Assembly: GCA_049999765.1 (NCBI GenBank)
Contig: JBNGIQ010007866.1
Span: 1 to 40,521, forward strand
DNA length: 40,521 nucleotides
Direction: 5' to 3'
Origin: Phaeoceros laevis
Taxonomy: Eukaryota; Anthocerotophyta; Anthocerotopsida; Notothyladales
Within the stretch, counting starts at the first letter, position 1; the number at the start of each line of letters is the position of its first letter. A program made the position numbers and the translations under genes. The notes beneath the pieces are model-generated. The model did not search any database. It was given only the letters and a program-made list of their open reading frames with translations, and had not been told where the DNA came from. Of this stretch, positions 1 to 8,943 are shown piece after piece.

Positions 1-79
1 CTAAACAGGGCACTGTTCTTATGAGCAAGCGCAGCTGCCCCACCCTTTGGATGAGTGCTGCGTCTCCTGGTAGCTGCGG

Positions 80-315
80 CCCCGATGGTCCATGCCATAA
101 CTTATCTCAGCGGCGGGCAGCTGCCTGAACTTCCATCTCAGCTGCCCGAACTTCCATCTCAGCGGCGGGCAGCCGCCTGGACCTACTTCTCCCCCGCGGG
201 CAGCTGCCCGCCGCTTCCATCTCAACGGTTAGAAGTTGCCAGGACTTCCTTCTCGCGGCGGGCACCTGCCCGCCCTTCCTTCTCTACCACGGGCAGCTGC
301 CCGTGCTGCCCGTAA
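80..315. repeat. GC-rich imperfect minisatellite
   Basis: Degenerate tandem units pair a CGGGCAGCTGCCCG-type palindrome with CTTCCATCTCAGCGG-like text, repeated about six times. Open frames across it are proline, serine and leucine rich and follow the repeat, so I do not call a gene. Confidence 0.6.
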
Positions 316-336
316 TGCACTTCCAGTTCCCATCAT

Positions 337-349
337 AAACCCTAAACCC
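337..349 (+). other. Telobox / short interstitial telomere-type motif
   Basis: AAACCCTAAACCC is nearly two units of the plant-type telomere repeat (complement TTTAGGG). In plants such teloboxes are common promoter elements bound by telobox MYB proteins. No gene start is visible just downstream, so its role here is unknown. Confidence 0.5.
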
Positions 350-422
350 AGCATCCTCCCAGCTGCCATCATCCGACTATTTCATTTTGTCCCCTTCCAC
401 CCCTCACACGTTCACCTTAGGA

Positions 423-1263
423 GGGTACGCCGTTAGACGGCATACCCACTTCCATAAACTCAAAGTAGCTGGTTGGTCCTGTTTGGCATTTTCATCAGTA
501 TCTTGTGATTGCGTTAAATGTTTTCAAGCATCTTGCTATATACCTTTGGATAGAGCTCGACGAGCTCTATCCAACAACATATGGCAGATTGTGACCCGAG
601 TTCCGAAACGCCCTCAAAAGATATAAAAACAAATCAAGTAGAAGGGCTATCCAAGAGATGCCGTACGACGGCCTGGACGGCGTCCACTTGGAGAGGCCGT
701 CGGACGGCGTCCACTTGAAAGGCCGTCGGACGGCGTCTCTTAGAGAGCCCTGATTCCTGATTTGTTTTTACATCTTTTGAAGGCATTTCGGAAGTTGGAT
801 CACAGTCTATCATATATCATTGGATAGAGCTCGTTGAGCTCTATTCAATGATATATAGCAAGATGCTAGAAAAAATTTAACGCAATCACAAGATACTGAT
901 AAAAATGCCAAAGAACGCCACTTTGAGTTTACAGAAGTGGGTACGCCGTGAGACAGCGTCGACGAGAGGCTGTCAGACAGCATCCACTTGGAGAGGCCGT
1001 CGGACGGCATCCACATGGAGAGGCCGTCGGACTGCGTCTTTTAAGGAGCCCTTCTACCTGATTTGTTTTTACATCTTTTAAGGACATTCTGGAACTTAGA
1101 TCATAATCTTCTATGTATCATTAGATAGAGCTCGTCGAGTTCTATCCAACGGTATATAGCAAGATGCTTGAAAATATTAACACAATCTCAAGATACTGAT
1201 GAAAATGCCAAAGAACGTCACTTTGAGTTTACAGAAGTGGGTACGCCGTCTCACGGCGTACCC
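423..1263. mobile_element. Foldback/MITE-like element with ~220-bp inverted arms
   Basis: The segment at about 423-645 is the reverse complement, with scattered mismatches, of about 1043-1263. A third copy at about 752-952 has the same orientation as the right arm. Between copies lie short GC-rich units built on GAGGCCGTCGGACGGCGTCC. Each outer end is a small hairpin: GGGTACGCCG, a 5-base loop, then CGGCGTACCC. Every arm has an internal hairpin around GGATAGAGCTCG. I see no transposase and no convincing target-site duplication, so the superfamily is open. It is non-autonomous and possibly several nested copies. Confidence 0.7.
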
Positions 1264-1394
1264 TCTACTATGGTACCTATTACTATGGTACCATATTCTA
1301 TGGTGGGCACGTGGGGAGTCTTTCGTCCCTGCAGGTTGTCGCCTCCAGCCGGTATCCCTTAACTCATGCAAACCGTAAATCGTGCAGGTATGAC

Positions 1395-1625
1395 AGGCAT
1401 GATGCATATATGCATCATGCCCGAGATGGAAGGTGCATCATGATGCAGATGGAAGGTGCATCATGATGCAAATGCATGGTGCATCATGATCCGACCACAT
1501 GGTGCATCATGATGCAAATGCATGGCGCATCATGACCCAACCACATGGTGCATCATATAACGGATGCAAGGATGATCCAATAGCATGCTGCATCATATAA
1601 CAGAGGTATGGTGCATCTAGATAGC
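1395..1625. repeat. Minisatellite of palindromic TGCATCATGATGCA units
   Basis: About eight imperfect units of roughly 25-30 bases carry GGTGCATCATGATGCA, a perfect palindrome in its core, alternating with spacers such as AATGCATGGTGCATC. No coding signal. Confidence 0.7.
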
Positions 1626-1767
1626 ACCCATTTGGTGTGCTGTTCAGTTTGCCCTTATTAAGTTCAAATTGCTCAACTTGGTGCACCTAGTACAGCGGTA
1701 GTCAATTGGTAGTGAGTAGGAAGGGCGGCGCGGAGCCATCGGAAGGTCTGCTGCCAGGCCGTCGTAA

Positions 1768-4700
1768 CGGCGCGAGGTCTGTTGGCGGGAATCGCTGCGC
1801 AGCAGTGCAGTCTGCAGCGTCGCTGTACAAGTCCCGTTGTGCTCCCCGTACAACTACTACGTGCTAGGGGGCAACCATTCATTCCTTGCCCGTAAAGAGC
1901 TGCATATGTTGTATCCCGATTGTGAAGATCACATGTTCATGCAGGGGTTTGTCTATGTTGGTTTGACAGAGGAGGAGATGCGTGTCATTGCTACTGACCA
2001 CAATGTGGTGCCTGATCAAAGGAAGAGTTTTTCATTCATTGAAAGGGTGCGCTACATCAAAGACGAGGTGGACATCAGGGTCAGGTCTAGCCTTCCCATG
2101 TCGATGATGTGGAAGTTAGACATCTATCAGAGGCTAGGAGTGGTGCCTACCAGCGACGGAGACTCACCCACGAAGCAGCAAAAGCAGAAGCTGGTAGATT
2201 GCATGACACTGGAGTACTGTCTTGCTACTGTGTTGAGTGAAGTGTGGAGCTATTTAGACAAAATATTTGAGAAGTGGGATCGGAAAGAAGTGAAGGACCA
2301 GGAGGGGTGTGGAAACAAGTCTCGACGAGGTGGTGGCAGGGATGTGGATAAGCCTATTCCGATGAATGTGTGGAAAGGTTTCCAGGGAATAGACAAATCT
2401 GTAACTGGTGACAAGAATTTAATTCGAGCTTGCATGCAGGTGTTGAGCGGTGATTTCAGTTTGAAGGAGATGCAAGCATGGCTTGAGAACTGCAAGAAGT
2501 TGAACATTATACAAGCAGCCATGGTGAAGCAGCTGCAGTGTGCTGACTGGGACGAAACCCGGGAGAGGTATCTGAACCATACAACAGATGACATTGTGTC
2601 AACGTTTCAGCTGCAGTTCGCCAAAGTGGTATGCCTCACGAGTGTTTTCAGATTTCGTACATTCCTGCTTTGCTTTTGCTGTCCGGTTCCTCATAGCACT
2701 GGATGCCCGGGATGAGTGGCTGTCGAATACACTGTGTAGCTGTGAAAGTTTCAAATCGTAAGCCTGACGAATGTTTCTACATTTCGAACATTTTTGCTAT
2801 GCATTTGCTGTCCGGTTCCCGACATCACTGGATGCCCGGGATACTGATCAGTGTTTAGCCCGGGATACTGATCAGTGTTTAGCCGTCCATCTCTTTACAT
2901 ATTGCCTGCCTGCCCATGTATAGCTGCAAATGCTCATTATCATGTTGCCATGTTGCCTAGATGCCCGGGACTGACCTCCCATTCTGGCTGCGTTTGTTAA
3001 GTTCGAGATGGTATATTCCAAAGGGCTTACACATGATGCTGTATTTTAGATGAGTGTTTGGCTGTACATCTCTTTACATGTTGCTTGCTTGCCCATGTAT
3101 AGCTGCTCATATTCATGTAGCCATGTTGCCTGGATGCCCGGGACTGACCTCCCGTTCTGGCTGCGTTTGTTAAGTTCGAGATGCTGTATTCCAAAAGGCT
3201 TACACATGATGCTGTATTTTAGATGAGTGTTTGGCTGTACACCTCTTTACATGTTGCCTGCCTGCCCATGTATAGCTGCTCATTATCATGTAGCCAAGTT
3301 GCCTGGATGCCCGGGACTGCCCTCCCTTTCTGGCTGCGTTTGTGAAGATGCTGTATTCCAAAACGCTTACACATGATGATGTATTTTTGGAGTCTTGCGC
3401 ATGATGCTGTATGTAGAGGTCAAACGCGTTATGCTGGATCATAGAAGTCTTACACATGATGCTGTATTTTAGAAGTCTTTCACATGATGCTGTATTGTAG
3501 ACCTCTTACACATGATGCTGTATTCTAGAAGTCTGACACATGTATTTTTTTAACTGGCCAAAAAGTGAAAGATGTGGGAAAGAGTGCAATCCTTCCGTGG
3601 AAATTTAACGAACTCATCAAGCGTGCAAAATCTTGGTATCATTAGTAAGAAGACCAACGGCAGCTCCTGGGGAGAGACAACGATGATGTGGTTGAGTATT
3701 ACCGAGATGACACTTTCGAGCCAGGCAAAAAATGTGTGTATCTTGTGTTCAATGAGGACATAGTTCAGATGAGCAGGTATTTAAAGCTGCGCCTGTACAG
3801 CTTACTTTGTTTAGACCTGCCAAGAGGGACGGGACTCGAAGGGACTACCCATGACGATAGGTTTACTAGTGAGCAGCTCGACAACATTGTTGTTGCATTT
3901 GCTAACATAACAACAGCTACTGTGTGGAGGGCTATGCTGTTCCATAGCATTGATGATACAGATGTGGTTCGCAAGGTTCTTAGAGATCATTGCAATGGCG
4001 GTATACAAACCTGCGTGTGGGAAAAAAATAATCTTGCACCCTGTGAGGCAGGAACTATGTATGAGGCCACAGACCATTTCACAATTGCATGTTCTTCCAA
4101 GAGTAATGACGTTGTCGCAGATATGTTCGCATTGGATGAATCGGACGATGGTGCATCAGGATGCACCAACGTGTTCAACGAGGCAGCAGTTATGCACAAG
4201 CTGTGCTATAGCACACTAGATTCAAAGGTGATAAGCCCATATCAAAAGCCCATTAGGCTCATGTCCAAGCTTGTGAAATGGTTTTCTTCCGCAGGAGACT
4301 GGGTGGTTGATGGATGCGCAGGCACTGGAAGCACCATGGTTGCTGCTTTGCAGTCGGGAAGACATTGTGCGTCTATTGAGATTGACCCACGGTGTGCACA
4401 GTTCATACCAATTCGTGTGGCCAGCTTGGAGAAGCTACCCAATGCAGATGAGGAGGTTGGGGCAGCAGCTTGGACCACGACATCGGACAATGCATTCCGG
4501 AAGGAGCTAAGCTACTCAACTGGCCTGGGTTCAGGGCATGGCACGTTTGCAGCAGTGCAGATGTTGGGGGCGGACAAGCAACAGAAGGGCAAGGTGCGGC
4601 CACAGCAGCAGGGTGTGAATGCCGCCCTTGGAAGCGTACCGCCACAGCACCTGGTCGAGGAAGGGGCACCGATTGACAGCCAGGGCGCCAGCGGCGATTC

Positions 4701-4851
4701 TGTGGATGACTCTCAAGATCCCTTGGAGGACGACACCGAGAATGGTATGCCGCCTGCACCTCCGAACACGGGAAGGACGGATCCTAGCTTTCCCCGGTTG
4801 GGCGACAACCTTCTGGAGGAAACGGAGCGATATGACGGTCGCGGCACTTAG
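1768..4851 (+). CDS. ParB-like plus DNA N4/N6-methyltransferase fusion, probably decayed
   Basis: Two long coding blocks, about 1768-2628 and 3532-4851, are separated by a repeat-filled segment with intron character (donor GTATGC at 2629). The first encodes VLGGNHSFLARKEL and YVGLTEEEMRVIATDHN, matching the nucleotide-binding core of ParB/sulfiredoxin-like domains (G-x-H-R-type box). The second has the layout of beta-class DNA methyltransferases: a CVWEKNNLAP strand, then PYQKPIRLMSKLV, then the AdoMet-binding motif DGCAGTGSTMVAAL and GRHCASIEID. The fusion is familiar from bacterial and phage proteins. The start is uncertain: an in-frame stop sits at 1765 and the ParB domain lacks its N-terminal strands, so upstream exons are missing or lost. 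Adjacent in-frame stops TAG-TAA occur at 3643-3648 inside otherwise coding sequence. The expected DPPY-type catalytic motif reads DLPR. The C-terminal ~120 residues are Gln/Gly/Pro rich. It may be a pseudogene or have exons I could not resolve. Confidence 0.6.
2660..3545. repeat. Nested tandem repeats in the putative intron
   Basis: Three repeat orders occur in turn. First, two copies of a ~110-base unit contain TGCTGTCCGGTTCC and ACTGGATGCCCGGGAT, followed by two tandem CCCGGGATACTGATCAGTG units. Next come about three copies of a 170-180-base unit running from the CATCTCTTTACAT segment through CTGGCTGCGTTTGT to ATGAGTGTTTGG. Last, at 3360-3540, there are about six copies of a ~28-base unit based on CTTACACATGATGCTGTAT. 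No open frame crosses it, which supports an intron. Confidence 0.75.
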
Positions 4852-6090
4852 TTTGTGTCCTGGTCCCGGATGCTGAGGATAATTGCTTTTTGTCCCATTG
4901 AACTGTGGCGGCAGCGTTGGTTTTTTGTAACTTTGCATTCCGGGTAGCAAAAAAAGTGTCCGGTACGATTTCTAAACACATCAGTAAAAGGTATCTTGCT
5001 CTCAAATTCGGTGAACTTGACACATGCTTTTTAAAAAAAGCTCCAAATCGCACTTTCCAGAAAATGAACACATGTCTCAAACAAATAAAAAGTGCATGCC
5101 CACGCGAAAAGGCCATTATCGCGGACACACCTCGGCAAACTTGCTAGTTTTGGGGGTTTCGCGAAGGCACGTTTTAGGAACGAAGAGCTGTTCCCGGGTC
5201 CCAGGAGACCTTGTTCTTAGTTGTGCATGCAACTGGAACCGCCGTCAAAAGGCCTTCCCCAGCCCTCAAATTGCAGATCGGAATAGATCGGGCCAAATGC
5301 AAGTTGCGCGTGTCCCTCTTGCCTCTCCTCCCGACTTGCTCCCACAGATCCGCTCAATCACACACTGGTCGATGCAGCGCCAAGTTGGTTATGTCCGGGC
5401 TTTCGATCGCAAGCAATTTTCGTCTGTTGTCCTCCCGCGCCGCAGGTTGTAATGGCGTCCTGGCCGTCCCGGGCCCAAATCAATTCTTCACGCCCCGACT
5501 ACTTCGCCAATAGCTTCATGCCATGGGTCGCTATGATGACGACGTCCCGAAGCTTACTTCCGCAAGTTTATGTCCCGACATCCCTGACCTCCCACTCCCA
5601 CGTGTGTCAGCGGATCTGTTGTCCGGCAATGCACAGGGCTCTAATACCACACACAATTACGTGCTAATACACACTCATCTCCTAATCAGCACTCCCACAC
5701 ACTCCATTAAGCTTCCAAGTAACAGACATGAGATAGGCAACAACAAACCGTCCCATTCCGGCGTTTGATGCCTAATCGAGCATTCCTGGCAAGCCCACCC
5801 ACGTACGCCTGACGCCTGAACTTCCGCCATAGCCAGGTGCCGTGACGCTAGACGCGTGAATAGAAAACAACCAATCTCTCTCTTCTTTCCAAAAACCATG
5901 AAGCTTACATAGGCTCGGCGGGCCTTCTGAACCCACTCCCTGGAGGTTCGAGAAGGCAGGGCCGGAACCAGACCTAATCGCCACCGCATGGGCGGCGCCC
6001 GTTAGGGCAGCTACCCTAATGGCCCGGCAGCGTGGCCAGGCGGCAAACAACACCTAACATAACGACTGGTTCTATAGGGCGCTAGCGGTT
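4852..6090. other. Gene-poor region, no supported feature
   Basis: This holds the 3' side of the methyltransferase-like gene and low-complexity sequence. Short open frames on both strands have no recognisable domain, no good splice partners and no consistent codon use. I see no RNA gene and no clear inverted repeat. Confidence 0.4.
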
Positions 6091-6094
6091 GTTA

Positions 6095-6600
6095 ACACAG
6101 AGTTCTGTTAACACACCACAAGATGACCGGATTAATAGCTCAAACAGTTTAAAGTTCAAACCGGTTAAACAGTTTACCCTCAACCGGATTACCCTAATCT
6201 AAAAGTCTCACCGACCCGATTACCCCAAATTAAAAGGGTCAAAAAAACCTTTTTCAAACCGGTCAAATTTCCACCCTGATCAAGAGACATGTTAAGCACT
6301 TTTTTGTGTGGTTAGTATGGGCCACTTTGTGCTCCATGTTGAGCCCATGAGGTCACATGTTTGGAAGCATGTCACATGTACTATAGCTAGCCACTCTTGG
6401 TCATTTGTTTTTTGTTTGCTTGCCTTGGTGGAGGTATCTTAATGGTGAATATTTCACATCTATTCTCTCTCTCCTCTTCCCCTCAATCTTTGTGCCTGTA
6501 TCTTATCTTGTATCTGGTTAAGTGGTTAAGTGTCCGGGTAAGTGTCCGGGCAAGTGTCCGGGCAAAGTTTCAGCTTGGAGCATGGTATTGATGTTTACGA
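6095..6600 (+). other. AT-rich segment, possible eroded LTR remnant
   Basis: A direct TGTTAACACA repeat at ~6090-6113 precedes AT-rich sequence with recurring ACCGG/CCGGTT. A CT-rich stretch at ~6460-6500 then leads to TGGTAT at 6583. The CT-rich U5-like stretch followed by TGGTAT is reminiscent of a copia LTR and Met-tRNA primer site, but the primer-site match is only six bases and I find no partner LTR or gag/pol. Confidence 0.2.
6526..6562 (+). repeat. Three 12-bp tandem units
   Basis: AAGTGTCCGGG occurs three times at 12-base spacing, with T or C at the variable base. The copies are nearly identical, suggesting recent slippage. Confidence 0.7.
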
Positions 6601-6779
6601 GCTCATTTCTCCACCATGTTTGTTGTGCTATGGCTTGCTTGAAAGTTAGAACTCAAGTTGTCATCCTCACCAAAACTCAGGTTCTCAATATCAAAGTGAC
6701 CATCATTATATCCATTCTTAGAATTGACCCGCTGGCTATGGCGTTTTCTGAAATGCTTGCCCAAAGCCTTTTTCCATAG

Positions 6780-7713
6780 CGGGCATGGTTAGGGAAGGGG
6801 AGGTTGCACTCTCATCCATGCCCTCTTAAGTTTCAATCTTGCGTGAAAGAAGTAACCTCCATATTGCATGAAAAAAGCAACCTCCATAGTCAGCCGATAC
6901 TGATAATGCACAAAATATGTGGCCCATAAAGGGCACGTAACCTTACATGTCGAACGAGGCCCATACTAGAGTTAAAAGTGGCCGAGACGAGATAGGTGGC
7001 CTGTATTACCCCCACATACCTTAGTGTAAGATTCACTTCAGAGTGTTATGAAGGGAACTCCAATCATAAATTTTGATGTGGGGATGGCCCAACATACCGA
7101 ACAATTCTCCCAACTTCTCGTGCACGCAACTTGCGAAGGTCCAGGCATGTTCAATGCATGCCCCCACCCGGGGACTGGGCTACTAGGCTAGGATTCTCGA
7201 GCTGGAGCCATTTATTTATATACGTGTGGACAAAAAGGATCCGCAACTTACTCCGCCGATCATGCAAGATTATGCTATAGATGGGGCAACACTAAAAACG
7301 GTGGGGTCGAGCGACTCGAGCCTTCTGCGTGGGTAGACGCGGTTGCCAGGTCCACCGGCTTGAACAGACGGGTTGACGTCGTGCGCGAACCACACCTTCC
7401 AGCTCGCTTCGGATCTCCGCTGATTTAGTCCCTTCCACGGGCTTTTCAACGTTGCTCAGACACTTGCAATTGAATTCCGTCTTGTCAGGATCGCGCCTGA
7501 AGTGCTTCTGAACGGGTGTTGCTGGCGACCATTTGCTGTGAAGCTAGTGCTACATCTGTCCAAGCGGGAAAGAGGAGGTGCAACAAGTCTCGCGGTTGGG
7601 TTGTAATCTGACTGTGAAGGAGCAGGATTCTTGTGCGTGTTTCAGCAGCGGGCCTTCATTATTTTGGTTCGTCCTTCGGATCCGAAGTATCCAAAGCTTG
7701 GAGTGGTGGCATT
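6780..7713. other. Intergenic, upstream of the secreted-protein gene
   Basis: No supported gene. A direct repeat of AAGTAACCTCCATATTGCAT / AAGCAACCTCCATAG lies at ~6850-6890. The last few hundred bases are likely 5' UTR and promoter of the gene starting at 7714, but I see no well-placed TATA box. Confidence 0.35.
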
Positions 7714-8511
7714 ATGGAACTCCAAAGGCAAAGCCGGCTATGCAGTCTCCAACAACGGCGCATTCCCTTGGTGCTTCGCTGTTCACTGCTCGCTGTAGTT
7801 TTCTGCTTCGCCATGCTATCACTGAGCTGCCATGCCGCCGCGGCAAGGCCTTTGAACGTAGCATACACTGGTAAGCACCGTTTGCTTTCAAAGAAGAAAC
7901 ATGTGAAGTTGCACTGTTCGTAAGACATTTGCCTGCTTAGAACGCAGGCAAATATTGAGCCGACAAGCTTTCAATATGATGTGGTCCTCCACGATAGGTT
8001 GTTGTCCTCCACGATTTAGTCTGGCTTGCCTGAAAGGTTAACGGCTCCTGTTCTCCTGCACATGTGCAGACGAATTTGTAGTCATCACAGATGGGAGGAA
8101 CTCAAAGACCTTTAGCGAATGGCAGGTATTTTCACTTCCATAGCTCCTGACAACGCATCTCTAAACATTACATCATTCCTTCAGTATGCTCACTAGATAA
8201 GTATGTCTGCCACTGTTTCACATCAGGAAAGTGATCATAAAACCGATGCATATCAAGTGGAGATGCCCAAGGGTAGTCAGTTTCTGATGCGAGGCGTCTA
8301 CTTGAAGGAAGAAGTTCCAGCAGATGGCCGTAAGTTACCACCAACTCCACCAATCGTACACGGCTTTTTTCCACCATGCCCGGCACCACCTCCACCCGAG
8401 GAGTACTTGAAGGCCAAAGAGGACGCGGAAGGGAAGAAAGAAGAGAGAAAGACGAAAAAGGAGGAGAAGCACGCAGCACGTGGCGTATTAGATTGTGAAC
8501 CCATCTTGTGA
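7714..8511 (+). CDS. Small predicted secreted protein with Pro-rich and Lys/Glu-rich tail
   Basis: Three exons: 7714-7870, 8070-8125 and 8227-8511, with GT-AG borders and matching phases (1, then 0), giving 165 residues. After a basic start, residues ~21-42 form a hydrophobic signal sequence (LVLRCSLLAVVFCFAMLSLS) followed by CHAAAARP, so secretion or an ER anchor is likely. The middle (DEFVVITDGRNSKTFSEWQ) reads like a small folded domain. The C-terminal half is proline rich (PPTPPIVHGFFPPCPAPPPP) and then very Lys/Glu rich, ending DCEPIL. I do not recognise the family. The gene is convergent with the TRF-like gene, 432 bases away. The signal-like N-terminus and consistent splicing make it more than a chance frame, but the exact start is not certain. 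Confidence 0.55.
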
Positions 8512-8943
8512 CCAGGTGTTTAAGCATCTGCAACATCTTGTCTGCTGCTGGTTGGGAACAAAAGACCCCTGCACTGCAGCAATATGTCACCACTTGGCTG
8601 AGTCACCAGCAGGAAAGAATGGATTACATATTAAATCAATTCGTTACCTTCTGCACGCGTCCAACTCACGACTGACAAGCATAGCGAACTGCAGACTAGG
8701 AGAGTCGTCATGGCATATCTTCGAAGTCACCGCAGAACGAGATTGACAAAAATGACTTATAATTATGGCGATTGCTCTATCTTACAAAAAAACATTATAA
8801 TATGATACATGTCGGCGCCGCTGCTCTGCACCAACGCACCAACTTCATGCCGCTCAGATACGGCATCTGACTTTAACGCCATTAACTAGCTATCCAGCAT
8901 CTGAGCCACGGGAATCATAAGACAACAAAAATCTCCCGAGACT
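8512..8943. other. Intergenic between two convergent 3' ends
   Basis: 3' UTR and polyadenylation territory of both flanking genes. An AT-rich stretch at 8755-8800 may hold poly(A) signals. No coding signal. Confidence 0.4.

Noticed and set aside
3643-3648. Stop-codon reassignment (TAA/TAG as Gln), as in some green algae
   Set aside because: LCYE ends in TAA and the WD40 gene in TAG at positions expected from their families, so the standard code applies.
3572-3763. Plus frame of 63 codons at the start of the second methyltransferase block
   Set aside because: It is a shadow frame; the neighbouring frame continues into the methyltransferase domain.
6095-6600. Complete copia-type LTR retrotransposon
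   Set aside because: No second LTR, no gag or pol frame, and only a six-base primer-site match.
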